From contig NZ_JAQNDO010000001.1 in assembly GCF_028369105.1 (NCBI RefSeq), positions 8,216,501-8,280,500 on the forward strand: a stretch of 64,000 nt of DNA. The letters are read 5' to 3'. Of this stretch, positions 34,405 through 43,047 are shown piece after piece (position 1 is the first letter of the stretch; each line of letters begins with the position of its first letter). Below the pieces are notes generated by a model. That model saw only the letters and a program-made list of their open reading frames with translations, made no database searches and was not told the DNA's origin. Both the position numbers and the translations under genes were made by a program. The DNA is from Polyangium mundeleinium (GTDB lineage: Bacteria; Myxococcota_A; Polyangia; Polyangiales; Polyangiaceae).

Positions 34405-36129
34405 ATGGCGACGATCACGCGACGCTCGTCGCGGCGCCGCGGCGCGTACCTCTTCGCGGGGCTGTCGGCGCTGCTCTGTCCGCATGCAGCCTCGGCCGAC
34501 CTGCCTCCGGATTGCAAAGAGCTCGGCCCCGCGCTCGTGGGGCATTCGTGCTTCCACGCCGAGCATGGCCCCTACGAGGCCGTCGAAGCCGCGCCGGGGC
34601 TCACCGAAATCGCCTCGGCGCCGGACGTGGACGACGTGCACACCCTCTACGAGATCACGCTGCCCACGCCGCTCGAAGCGAATACGGTGACGTACCGCGT
34701 GGCCGACGAGAGCCGCGCCGGCCCGTGGGCGTTCTTCTCGGACCCCGACGTCACGCTGCGCGTCTTCGATCCGGCGGGCAACGAGCTCGCGCCGCTCCTG
34801 CTCCACGATATCACCCCCTGCGGGCCCCTCGAACGCACGGCGGTTTACGAGCTCGATTTCGTCCGCTATCGGGTGGTGCTCGGCCCGTCCTCCAGGGCCA
34901 AAGCCCCGCTCGTCATCGAGAGCGTGGAGGATTTCGTCACGTTCAACGGGCGCGACGTCGACGGCGACGGATTTGGCGATCCGAGCGATACGGTGGTGAC
35001 GATGTGCGCCCCGCCCGAAGGATACGCGCCGAACGACAACGATTGCGACGACGCGAATCCCTCGATTCACCCCGGCGCGACCGAGGTCTGTGAAGGGGTC
35101 GATACGAACTGCAACGGCGTCCCCGACGACGTCGGCCTCCCTTGTGACGCGGGCGCTGGCGCTTGCAAGGCGAGCGGGACGTACGCCTGCGAGGAAGACG
35201 GCGCGCCGGTCGTATGCTCGGCCGTACCGAAAGAGCCCTCCACCGAGTTGTGCGACGGCGTCGACGAAGATTGCGACGGCGTGCCGGACGGAGACGAAGA
35301 AGAGATATGCAATGGCGACGCTGGCGGGGCGCGGTGCGTCTCGGTGCTGGGCTCGTCCCATTGCGGCTGCGCGACCGACGCCGATTGCACGGAGGGCTCC
35401 CATTGCGACGCTGCACAGGCGCGCTGCGCGGCGGACGTTGCCCTCGACGGAGACCGAGAGGTCGAATCCGGCTGCGGTTGTCGCGTGGGCGCGCAGGACG
35501 GCGAGGGAGCTCGCTTCGCTCTGGCCGCGCTGGCGCTCTCGATGGCGCGGCGCCGTCGCCGCTCATCGGCCGCGCCCTCGCGGCTCGCGCTCGTCGCGGC
35601 GCTCCTCCTGCTCGCCGGATGCGGCAGCCACGTGGTGGTCGAGCAGGGCGAGAAGGCTTGTGTTCCTCGCCTGGGCGAGCTCCCCGTGGCCCACGCTTGC
35701 AGCCACGTCGAGCACGGCGAGCCGACGGACGTCGTGGCGGCGAAAGACGATGCGGCGGCGCTGCCGAGCGTCGACGACGTCCACGATGCATTTCGCGTGG
35801 CGCTGCCGTCGCAGGGGGGCGAGAGCTCGGGCGTCGTCGGCTATCTGGCGACGCGCGACGGCGAGCACGCCATCTTCGTGCATCCTGCGGTCCCCTTGCG
35901 CGTCGAGCGGGCCGCGAGCGGCGAGACGTTGCCGATCGTCGAGACGACGACGCCGACCTCGTGCGCGTTTTTTTCCGAGGCCCCGGTGGTCGATCTCCGG
36001 AAGGACGAGCAGCACCGCGTGTATTTCGGTCCCACGGACGCGGCGAAAGTAGAGCTCTTCATCGAGCACCTCGGCTCCTTCGCGGACGAGGCATGGGCCG
36101 TCCGCTGCCCCAGCTCCTCCGGACCATGA
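34405..36129 (+). CDS. apparent fusion: HxCxH + MopE-like + MYXO-CTERM protein joined to an HxCxH lipoprotein
   Basis: A 574-residue frame without internal stop. Part one has a signal, an HxCxH domain (GHSCFHAEHGP), MopE-like Cys repeats (NDNDCDDANPSIHPGATEVC and ELCDGVDEDCDGVPDG), and a MYXO-CTERM-like tail (SGCGCRVGAQDG, helix FALAALALS, then MARRRRR at 380). Part two continues directly with SRLALVAALLLLAGC (lipobox, Cys406) and a second HxCxH domain (AHACSHVEHGEP). In other words a sorting tail flows into a lipoprotein signal. ATG 35542 (residue 380) would be a natural start for the second protein but has no ribosome site. ATG 34405 has AAAGGAA upstream; ATG 34372 overlaps the previous stop. 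Loss of a stop codon between two adjacent genes is the simplest reading. Confidence 0.8.
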   Translation: MATITRRSSRRRGAYLFAGLSALLCPHAASADLPPDCKELGPALVGHSCFHAEHGPYEAVEAAPGLTEIASAPDVDDVHTLYEITLPTPLEANTVTYRVADESRAGPWAFFSDPDVTLRVFDPAGNELAPLLLHDITPCGPLERTAVYELDFVRYRVVLGPSSRAKAPLVIESVEDFVTFNGRDVDGDGFGDPSDTVVTMCAPPEGYAPNDNDCDDANPSIHPGATEVCEGVDTNCNGVPDDVGLPCDAGAGACKASGTYACEEDGAPVVCSAVPKEPSTELCDGVDEDCDGVPDGDEEEICNGDAGGARCVSVLGSSHCGCATDADCTEGSHCDAAQARCAADVALDGDREVESGCGCRVGAQDGEGARFALAALALSMARRRRRSSAAPSRLALVAALLLLAGCGSHVVVEQGEKACVPRLGELPVAHACSHVEHGEPTDVVAAKDDAAALPSVDDVHDAFRVALPSQGGESSGVVGYLATRDGEHAIFVHPAVPLRVERAASGETLPIVETTTPTSCAFFSEAPVVDLRKDEQHRVYFGPTDAAKVELFIEHLGSFADEAWAVRCPSSSGP

Positions 36130-36139
36130 GCTCCAAGGA

Positions 36140-36158
36140 GGAGCACGCGGGGTGCTCC
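36140..36158 (+). terminator. hairpin between convergent genes
   Basis: GGAGCAC at 36140-36146 pairs with GTGCTCC at 36152-36158 around a 5-base loop, 11 bp after the fusion gene stop and before the convergent permease gene. No T-run follows. Confidence 0.35.
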
Positions 36159-36277
36159 CGCCGCGGCGAGCGACATCGCCAGGCTTGGCGCTGCGGCGCA
36201 AGAAATCCACGATCTCTGCGTCGTGGCAAACCGCTTGATGTTCCAGCTCTTCGAGCGGCGAGGCGCTCCCGAGCCGC

Positions 36278-37237
36278 TCACCTCCGCGTTTCGCCCGCGC
36301 GACGTGCGCGATCGAGCGCGACCGCCGTCACGACGATCCCGCCGGTCACGATGTCCTGCACCCAGTTGTCGATCCCGAGGTAGGTCGATCCCGTACGGAT
36401 CACGGTCATGAGGAGCGCGCCAAAGAGCGCGCCCGCGACCGAGCCTTCGCCGCCCGCAAGCGAGCCGCCGCCAATCACCACAGCCGCAATCACCTCGAGC
36501 TCGAGACCCACCGAGTCCGTCGGATCGCCGACCGTGAGCGTCGAGAACTCCATGACGCCCGCGAGCCCGGCGAAGAGCCCCGCGAGCCCGTAGACGAGCC
36601 ATTTCACGCGCTCGACGCGCACGCCGCAGAGCCGCGCCGTGGCCTCGTTCGACCCAATGGCCACGATGTGCCGCCCGCCCTTCGTGTACACGAGCATCGC
36701 CGCCACGAGCCCCGACGTGGCCAGCATGATCCACACGCCCGGCGGAAACAGGGCCCAGCCATACCCAGGCGGGAGCGGCGCGACGAGGGCGTCGAGGCCC
36801 GAGGAGGGCGCGTCGATCTTCTGCTCGTCCGCGAGCCCCTTCGCGAGGCCCCGGAGCGCCCGCATCGTGCCGAGCGTGACGATGAACGGCGTGATCCGCA
36901 GCGTCGTGACGAGCGCGCCGTTCACGAGCCCCGCCAGAAGGCCACTCGCCATGGCAGCCGCAGCGGCGAGGATCGCAGGCGCGCCCGCGCGCATGCAAAG
37001 CGCGCAGACGACCGTGGAGAGCGCGACGTTCGAGCCGACCGAGAGATCGATCCCGCCGAGCAGCATCACGAGCGTCATGCCACTCGCCGCGATGCCCACG
37101 ACCACGGTCTGGCCGGCCATCGTCGTGAGGTTCTCCGCCCGGGTGAACGAGCCAGGCGCGACGCTCGCGAAGATCACGTAGACGACGACGACGGCCACGA
37201 GGGGGCCGAGAAACGGGTACTTACGCAAGTACTTCAT
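36278..37237 (-). CDS. sugar ABC transporter permease (RbsC/AraH type)
   Basis: A 319-residue inner-membrane permease of the CUT2 class. About eight to ten helices are visible, starting FLGPLVAVVVVYVIFASV. The family signatures are GQTVVVGIAASGMTLVMLLG with GGIDLSVGSNVALS, TPFIVTLGTM, GRHIVAIGSNEATARLCGV and GSLAGGEGSVAGALFGALLM. Its ATG overlaps the stop of the ATPase gene (ATGA at 37234-37237), so it is the third gene of a binding protein - ATPase - permease operon. CUT2 systems import pentoses, hexoses or polyols. The divergent FGGY kinase suggests a pentulose or pentitol. Confidence 0.92.
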   Translation of the reverse strand: MKYLRKYPFLGPLVAVVVVYVIFASVAPGSFTRAENLTTMAGQTVVVGIAASGMTLVMLLGGIDLSVGSNVALSTVVCALCMRAGAPAILAAAAAMASGLLAGLVNGALVTTLRITPFIVTLGTMRALRGLAKGLADEQKIDAPSSGLDALVAPLPPGYGWALFPPGVWIMLATSGLVAAMLVYTKGGRHIVAIGSNEATARLCGVRVERVKWLVYGLAGLFAGLAGVMEFSTLTVGDPTDSVGLELEVIAAVVIGGGSLAGGEGSVAGALFGALLMTVIRTGSTYLGIDNWVQDIVTGGIVVTAVALDRARRAGETRR

Positions 37238-38736
37238 GAGGCCCCTGCCTGCTCCAGCATCACCGCGCGGACGTCGAGCTCACCCACCGGCCGCGCCGGG
37301 CCAAGCTCGCCCTTGTGCATGACCGCGATGCGGTCCGCGATCCCCACGAGCTCCTCGGCCGAGCTCGACACCACGAGGACGGCCTTGTTCGATTCGCACG
37401 CGAGCCTGTCGATGAGCGTGTAGATCGCGGCGCGGGCGCCCACGTCCACGCCACGCGTGGGCTCGTCGAGCAGGAGCACGTCGACGTCGTGGTAGAGCAG
37501 CCGCGCGAGCGCGACCTTCTGCTGGTTGCCGCCCGAGAGCGATCCGACGGGCGCGTCGGGCCCAGCGCAAACGACGCCGAGTTTCTCGATGAACCGCGCG
37601 GCCGCCGCGCGCATCCGCGCAGGCACGACGAACCCGAGCGGTCCGAGGCCCGAGAGTCGCGAGAGCGTGACGTTGTCCGCGATCGTGAGCCCGAGCGCGA
37701 GGCCTTCGCCGCCACGATCCTCGCTGAGCAGGCCCACGCCCTGCGCGAGCCGGGCCGCAGGCGAAGCCGGGCCCACGTACGCGCCCACGCGCACCTCGCC
37801 GCGGCGCACACGATCGAGGCCGAAGATCGCGCGCAAAAGCTCGGTGCGGCCGGAGCCGACGAGGCCAGCGATGCCGAGCACCTCGCCGCGGCGAAGCACG
37901 AGGCTCGCGCGCACGGGCAACCCCGCGCCGGCGAGATCCTGCGTCGAGAGGACGACGTCACCGGGGACACGCGGCGATCGTGGATAGAGGTCCTCGATGG
38001 ATCGACCGGCCATCATGGTCACGATGTCCGCAGGCGTGGCCTCGGCGACGCGCCCGGTCCCGGCCGTGCGGCCGTCGCGGATCACCGTGAAGCGGTCGGC
38101 GATGCGGCGGATCTCGTCGAGGTGGTGCGAGATGTACACGATGGCGAGGCCAGCCTCGCGCAGGCGGGAGACCACGGCGAAGAGGGCTTCGACGTCGTCG
38201 GCGCCGAGGCTCGACGTGGGCTCGTCGAGCAGGAGCAAGCGGCAACGAGGCTCGGTGATGGCGCGGGCGATCTCCACGAGTTGCCGCTCCCCCGGGCCGA
38301 GGTCCCGCACGAGCACGTCCGGCCGCAGGCGATGTTTCTTCGCGCCCGAAGGATCGATCGCGAGGAGCGCGCGCGCCGCGATCGCCCGTGCTTCCTCGCG
38401 CTTGAGCACGCCGAGCCGCGTGGGCTCGCCGCCGAGCAGGACGTTCTCCTCCACGGTCATGTGCGGGCAAAGCGCGCGCTCCTGGCTGACGAGGCGCACG
38501 CCGGCCGCGCGCGCGGCGGCGGGATCTTTCGGAGCGAACGGCGCGCCGTCGAGCGTGAGGCGCCCGCCGTCCGGCCGCACCGCGCCGGCCAGGATCTTCA
38601 CGAGCGTGCTCTTCCCTGCCCCGTTCTCGCCGAGCAGCGCGTGCACCTCCCCGGCGCGGACCTCGAGATCCACGCCGGCGAGCGCGATCGTCGCGCCGTA
38701 CGCCTTGGTCACGCCGCGCGCGGCGACGCCGGTCAC
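37234..38736 (-). CDS. sugar ABC transporter ATP-binding protein, two NBDs (RbsA/MglA type)
   Basis: A 500-residue cytoplasmic ATPase with two fused nucleotide-binding domains. The N-terminal NBD has Walker A GENGAGKST and signature-like LGPGERQLVEIARA, with LLLLDEPTSSL. The C-terminal NBD has a degenerate Walker A (GLVGSGRTE), signature SGGNQQKVALARLL and VLLLDEPTRGVDVGA. The degenerate second Walker A is normal for this family. GTG 38736 overlaps the stop of the binding-protein gene (GTGA), implying tight coupling; longer upstream frames are antisense-type noise. It energises uptake with the permease at 36278. Confidence 0.93.
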   Translation of the reverse strand: MTGVAARGVTKAYGATIALAGVDLEVRAGEVHALLGENGAGKSTLVKILAGAVRPDGGRLTLDGAPFAPKDPAAARAAGVRLVSQERALCPHMTVEENVLLGGEPTRLGVLKREEARAIAARALLAIDPSGAKKHRLRPDVLVRDLGPGERQLVEIARAITEPRCRLLLLDEPTSSLGADDVEALFAVVSRLREAGLAIVYISHHLDEIRRIADRFTVIRDGRTAGTGRVAEATPADIVTMMAGRSIEDLYPRSPRVPGDVVLSTQDLAGAGLPVRASLVLRRGEVLGIAGLVGSGRTELLRAIFGLDRVRRGEVRVGAYVGPASPAARLAQGVGLLSEDRGGEGLALGLTIADNVTLSRLSGLGPLGFVVPARMRAAAARFIEKLGVVCAGPDAPVGSLSGGNQQKVALARLLYHDVDVLLLDEPTRGVDVGARAAIYTLIDRLACESNKAVLVVSSSAEELVGIADRIAVMHKGELGPARPVGELDVRAVMLEQAGAS

Positions 38737-39722
38737 TTCCCGAGCCACGGCGCGAGATCGGGCGCGACGATCGCCTTCGTCTCGGGCTTGTCGAGGCTCG
38801 CCTTGTCGACGACCACCGCGCCCGTATCGATGCGCGGCGCGACGGGCTTGCCCGCGAGGACCTCGGCCATCACGCGCACCGCCTCGTAGCCGATCTTGAA
38901 GGGATCCTGGACGACGAGCGCGTCCACGTGCCCATCCCGAAGCGCGCCGACGAGCTTCTCCGACGCGTCGAACCCGACGAACTTGATCTTCCCGGCGAGC
39001 CCCGCCTTCCGCAGCGCGAGCAGCATCCCGAACGTGGTCGATTCGTTGGGACAGAAAACACCGTCCACGCCGCCGCTGCCGGCGTTCTGCGCGGCGAGCA
39101 GGCTCTCGGCCTTCTCGAAGGCGCTCTCCGTGGTGGCGCCGCCGTACTGGTTGTCGCTCACGATCTTGATCTCGGGCATCTTCCGGATGGCCTCCAGAAA
39201 CCCCTCCTCGCGCTTCTGCGTGCTCGCCGAGCCCTCCTGGTAGCGGAGCACCGCGATCTTGCCCTTCTGCCCGAGCAGCGCAGCGAGCTTCTCGCCGGCG
39301 AGCCGGCCAGCCGCGAGGTTGTCGGTCGCGACGAAGCTCTTGTGGGCGCTCCCCGCGAGATCCGAGTCGAAGATCACGACGGGGATGTTCGCCTTCACGG
39401 CGCCCTCGACCGGCTTTTCGAGGGCCTTGTCGTTGAGCGGCGCGAGCACGATGCCGCTTACGCCCTGGGCGACGAAGCTCTGCACGACGTCGATCTGGCC
39501 CTTGAGGTCGTCCTCCGCGAGCGGGCCCTTCCACACGATCTCCACGCCGATCTCGCGCGAAGCCTTCACGGCGCCCGCGTGCACGGCCTTCCAGAACTCG
39601 TGCGTCGTGCCCTTGGGGATGACGGCGATCTTGGTCGCGCCTCCCTCCTTGCTTCGATTGCACGAGAGCAGGAGCAGCGCGGCGACGAGCGTGAGGGCGA
39701 AACGAAGGGTCCGGCCAAACAT
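38733..39722 (-). CDS. sugar ABC transporter substrate-binding lipoprotein
   Basis: A 329-residue periplasmic-binding-protein-family lipoprotein (VAALLLLSC). The type-I fold is visible: KIAVIPKGTTHEFWKAVHAG, GVSGIVLAPLNDKAL, IPVVIFDSDLAG, FVATDNLAAGRLAGEKL, GVDGVFCPNESTTFGML, KFVGFDASEKLVGAL and ALVVQDPFKIGYEAVRVM. It captures the sugar for the CUT2 transporter. It is the first gene of the minus-strand operon, and its start lies 24 bp from the divergent kinase start, so both must share a compact promoter region. Confidence 0.93.
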   Translation of the reverse strand: MFGRTLRFALTLVAALLLLSCNRSKEGGATKIAVIPKGTTHEFWKAVHAGAVKASREIGVEIVWKGPLAEDDLKGQIDVVQSFVAQGVSGIVLAPLNDKALEKPVEGAVKANIPVVIFDSDLAGSAHKSFVATDNLAAGRLAGEKLAALLGQKGKIAVLRYQEGSASTQKREEGFLEAIRKMPEIKIVSDNQYGGATTESAFEKAESLLAAQNAGSGGVDGVFCPNESTTFGMLLALRKAGLAGKIKFVGFDASEKLVGALRDGHVDALVVQDPFKIGYEAVRVMAEVLAGKPVAPRIDTGAVVVDKASLDKPETKAIVAPDLAPWLGK

Positions 39723-39746
39723 GGGCGCCGAGTATAATCGGCCAGG

Positions 39747-41411
39747 ATGCAAGACCGTCACTATCTCGGGATCGACGTGGGCACGGGCAGCGTACGCGCC
39801 GCCCTCTTCGACGGCCAAGGACGCAAGCTCGGGATCGGTGTACGACCGATCTCGCTGCATCGCCCCGCGCCGGACTTCGTCGAGCAGTCGTCCGACGAGA
39901 TCTGGACGGCCGCGTGCGAGGCCACGCGAAGCGCGCTCCGCGAGGCGGGTGATCGCCCTGAATTCGTGGTCGGCGTGGGGTTCGACGCGACGTGCTCGCT
40001 CGTGCTGCTCGACGAGGGCGATCGACCCGTGACCGTGAGCCCCACGGGCGACGATCGGTGGAACGTGATCGTGTGGATGGATCACCGCGCGATCGAGGAG
40101 GCCGCGCGCATCAACGCAGGGGGCCACGAGGTCCTGCGCTACGTGGGCGGCGTGATCTCGCCGGAGATGCAGACGCCGAAGCTGCTCTGGCTCCGGGCGC
40201 ACCTCGGCGCGAGCTACAAGCGCGCCGCGCGTTTCCTGGATCTGCCGGATTTTTTGGCCTATCGCGCGACCGGGAGCGACGTGCGTTCGCTCTGCACGAC
40301 GGTGTGCAAGTGGACCTACCTCGGGCACGAGCCGGGCGCAGACGGGAGCATCGGGCGCTGGGACAGCTCGTATTTCAGGTCGATCGGCCTCGGCGATCTC
40401 GTCGACGAGGGGTTTGCCCGCATCGGCAAACGCGTGCGGCCCATGGGCGAGCGCGCCGGAGGGTTGACCGAGCGCGCCGCGGCCGAGCTGGGCCTCCGCG
40501 CAGGGACGGCCGTGGCGGTGCCGATCATCGACGCGCACGCCGGCGGGCTCGGGTTGCTTGGGATACCAACGAAGGGCGCGACGCCCGACGAGGCCGCGAT
40601 GGAGGAGCGGCTCGCCCTCATCGGCGGGACATCGACGTGCCACATGGCGTCGTCCCGCGAAGCGCGCTTCGTGCCGGGCGTGTGGGGCCCCTACAACTCG
40701 GCCATGATCCCGGGCCTCTGGCTCACGGAGGGCGGGCAAAGCGCGACGGGCGCGTTGATCGATCACGTCGTGCATGCGCACGCGCGGGGGCCCGAGCTCG
40801 CGGAGGAAGCGCGTCGGCGCGGGACGACGGTGTACGCGCTGCTCAACGAGCGGCTCGACGCGCTCGCCGCGAACCACGCGTTCCCGGCAGCCATCACGCG
40901 CGACGTGCACGTGCTGCCGGACCACCACGGCAACCGCTCCCCGCGGGCCGATCCGACGCTCAAGGGCATGGTGAGCGGGCTCGGGCTCGCGGACGACGTC
41001 GACGCGCTCGCGGTCCTGTACCTCGCGTCGATCCAGGCGCTCGCGCACGGGACGCGGCACATCCTCGCGGCGATGAACCAGGCGGGCTACCGGATCGAGG
41101 CGCTCTACGCGACGGGCGGGGACACGAAGAACCCGGTCTTCGTGCGGGAACACGCGGACGTGACGGGCTGCCGCGTGATCCTGCCCCGCGAGCCCGAGGC
41201 GGTCCTGCTCGGCGCGGCGATCCTCGGCGCCGTGGCCTCGGGCGATCAGCCGACGGTGCTCGCGGCGATGGGCGCGATGAGCGAGGCGGGCGCGGTCGTC
41301 ACGCCCACGGGCGGCGAGGTCGCGCGTTTCCACGACCGGAAACACCGGGTCTTTTTGCGAATGTACGAAGATCAGATGGCGTATCGCGCGCTCATGCGCG
41401 AAAACGCGTGA
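39747..41411 (+). CDS. FGGY-family carbohydrate kinase (pentulose kinase)
   Basis: A 554-residue ATP-dependent sugar kinase, probably phosphorylating a pentulose such as ribulose. The N-terminal ATPase-fold motif is LGIDVGTGSVRAALFD. GVGFDATCSLVLLD, NVIVWMDHRAIEEAARIN and CTTVCKWTYL are typical of the ribulokinase-like branch. The catalytic Asp is D262 in VPIIDAHAGGLGLLG. The C-terminal domain has LWLTEGGQSATGALIDH and ALYATGGDTKNPVFVREHAD. It is divergent from the CUT2 transporter operon and so likely acts on the imported sugar. A perfect-looking intrinsic terminator follows 3 bases after the stop. Confidence 0.93.
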   Translation: MQDRHYLGIDVGTGSVRAALFDGQGRKLGIGVRPISLHRPAPDFVEQSSDEIWTAACEATRSALREAGDRPEFVVGVGFDATCSLVLLDEGDRPVTVSPTGDDRWNVIVWMDHRAIEEAARINAGGHEVLRYVGGVISPEMQTPKLLWLRAHLGASYKRAARFLDLPDFLAYRATGSDVRSLCTTVCKWTYLGHEPGADGSIGRWDSSYFRSIGLGDLVDEGFARIGKRVRPMGERAGGLTERAAAELGLRAGTAVAVPIIDAHAGGLGLLGIPTKGATPDEAAMEERLALIGGTSTCHMASSREARFVPGVWGPYNSAMIPGLWLTEGGQSATGALIDHVVHAHARGPELAEEARRRGTTVYALLNERLDALAANHAFPAAITRDVHVLPDHHGNRSPRADPTLKGMVSGLGLADDVDALAVLYLASIQALAHGTRHILAAMNQAGYRIEALYATGGDTKNPVFVREHADVTGCRVILPREPEAVLLGAAILGAVASGDQPTVLAAMGAMSEAGAVVTPTGGEVARFHDRKHRVFLRMYEDQMAYRALMRENA

Positions 41412-41414
41412 CGA

Positions 41415-41448
41415 GAACATCGATCGGTTTGACAACCGCTCGATGTTC
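41415..41448 (+). terminator. intrinsic terminator of the FGGY kinase
   Basis: Bases 41415-41429 pair with 41434-41448 (14 of 15 positions) around a TGAC loop, followed by TCGCTCTTTTGT. It is also the outer hairpin of the dispersed element, copy 2. Confidence 0.8.
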
Positions 41449-41574
41449 TCGCTCTTTTGTCCCGAGGGAGACGCCTCGCGTCCCCCTCTCGCCCGGGCAA
41501 AGCCCGGTCGATTCACCCCCCGAGGCGAGCTCGCTTCGCGATCTCGCAGAGCGCCGAACGGGTCGGCGCTCTAG
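41415..41574 (-). repeat. 160-bp dispersed structured element, copy 2
   Basis: Read on the minus strand it starts CTAGAGCG at 41574, has the GAGAGGGGGACGCGAGG core, and ends with the 15-bp hairpin at 41415. It matches the order of copy 1 (30878-31020). It has two additional perfect stems: 41549-41557 with 41563-41571, and CCGGGC-AAA-GCCCGG near 41492-41506. Confidence 0.75.
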
Positions 41575-41589
41575 ATGGCAGGGAACGGA

Positions 41590-42900
41590 ATGGATTGGCG
41601 TGAGCGTTTCGCGGACAAGGTCACGACAGCCGAAGGCGCCATCCGAGCGATCCCGCCGGGGCGCCGCATCCTCATCGGCTCGGGCGCGGCGGAGCCGGCG
41701 CGGCTCGTCGAGGCGATGACCGAACAAGGGACGCACCTCGAAGGCAACGAGATCGTCCACCTGCTCACGCTCGGCCCCGCGCCGTACGTGAAGCCGGGCC
41801 TCGAAAAACGCTTCCGTCACACGGCATTTTTCATCGGCGCGAACGTGCGCGACGCGGTGGCCGAGGGGCGCGCCGACTTCATGCCGGTGTTCCTGTCGGA
41901 GATCCCGCAGCTCATCTGCTCGGGCCGCGTGAAGATCGACGTCGCGCTCGTGCAGGTCTCGCCGCCGGACGAGCACGGCTACGTGAGCCTCGGCGTCTCG
42001 GTGGACATCGTGCGCGCCGCGATCGACACGGCCGATCTCGTGCTCGCCGAGGTGAACCCGCGCATGCCGCGGACCCACGGGGACTCGTTCCTGCACGTGG
42101 ATCGGATCGCCCACCTCGTGCCCGTCGACGACGAGCTGCCGGAGCGCCAGGCGGAGCCGCTCGACGATGTCGACCGGGCGATCGGCCGCCACGTGGCGAG
42201 CCTGGTGCCGGACGGCGCGACGTTGCAGATGGGCATCGGCAAGATCCCGGACGCGGCGCTCGCGGCGCTCGACGGGCACCACGATCTCGGCATCCACACG
42301 GAGATGTTCTCCGACGGCGTGATGCAGCTCGTGCAACAAGGCGTGATCACCTGTCGCAAGAAGACGCTCTTGCCGGGGAAGATCGTGACCTCGTTCGTGA
42401 TGGGCAGCCACGCGCTCTACCGCTGGGTGCACGACAACCCCTTCGTGGAGATGCGCTCGTCGAGCTTCACGAACGACCCGTTCACCATCGCGCGCAACGA
42501 TCAGATGATCGCGATCAACGCGGCCCTGGCGATCGATCTGACGGGCCAGGTCGCGGCCGACACGCTCGCGGGGCGGTTCTTCTCGGGCATCGGCGGCCAG
42601 GTGGATTTCATCCGCGGAGCTGCGCGGAGCCGCGGGGGCAAGCCGATCATCGCGATGCGCTCGACGGCGAAAAAAGGCGCCGTGAGCCGCATCGCGGCGA
42701 CGCTGGAGGCCGGCGCGGGCATCGTGACGAGCCGCGGCGACGTCCATTACGTGGTGACCGAGCACGGCATCGCGGATCTTTGGGGCAAAAACATTCGCCA
42801 GCGTGCGCTCGCGCTCATCGACATCGCGCATCCAGACCACCGCGCGGATCTGCTCGCGGCCGCGAGGCAACGTCGCTACGTTTTCCTGGATCCCGCCTGA
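41590..42900 (+). CDS. acetyl-CoA hydrolase/transferase family protein (4-hydroxybutyrate CoA-transferase-like)
   Basis: A 436-residue class-I CoA-transferase fold enzyme moving CoA between acetyl-CoA and a carboxylate, or hydrolysing it. Visible are RILIGSGAAEPARLVEAM, ICSGRVKIDVALVQVSPPDE with HGYVSLGVSVD, PRTHGDSFLHVDRIAHLV, GATLQMGIGKIPDAAL and the catalytic Glu238 in GIHTEMFSDG. The C-terminus has GQVDFIRGA and VVTEHGIADLWGK. Start 41590 (MDWRERF) is preferred: AGGGA lies upstream and it matches the usual family start. ATG 41575 directly abuts a hairpin with no ribosome site. It is separated from the kinase by the structured element and is transcribed on its own. Confidence 0.92.
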   Translation: MDWRERFADKVTTAEGAIRAIPPGRRILIGSGAAEPARLVEAMTEQGTHLEGNEIVHLLTLGPAPYVKPGLEKRFRHTAFFIGANVRDAVAEGRADFMPVFLSEIPQLICSGRVKIDVALVQVSPPDEHGYVSLGVSVDIVRAAIDTADLVLAEVNPRMPRTHGDSFLHVDRIAHLVPVDDELPERQAEPLDDVDRAIGRHVASLVPDGATLQMGIGKIPDAALAALDGHHDLGIHTEMFSDGVMQLVQQGVITCRKKTLLPGKIVTSFVMGSHALYRWVHDNPFVEMRSSSFTNDPFTIARNDQMIAINAALAIDLTGQVAADTLAGRFFSGIGGQVDFIRGAARSRGGKPIIAMRSTAKKGAVSRIAATLEAGAGIVTSRGDVHYVVTEHGIADLWGKNIRQRALALIDIAHPDHRADLLAAARQRRYVFLDPA

Positions 42901-42917
42901 TTTCTCTCGAAGCGCTT

Positions 42918-42960
42918 GGGGGCTACGCTCGGACGAGCCGAGCTGCGCCTCCAAACCCCC
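42918..42960. repeat. 43-bp palindromic dispersed repeat, copy 2
   Basis: Forty of 43 bases match the copy at 26604-26646, with the hairpin arms conserved. It lies 17 bp after the CoA-transferase stop, so here it is in a terminator-like position, unlike copy 1. Confidence 0.85.
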
Positions 42961-43047
42961 CGCTGGCGAGGCGCCGCCCTCTGGAATTTGGCCCGCCTCC
43001 GGCGGCACGACTAGGCTCGGCGCACTTCCTGCTCCGCAGGGGATCAC

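Noticed and set aside
41575-41589. ATG 41575 as the CoA-transferase start
   Set aside because: It abuts a stable hairpin without a ribosome site; ATG 41590 has AGGGA upstream and matches the usual family start.
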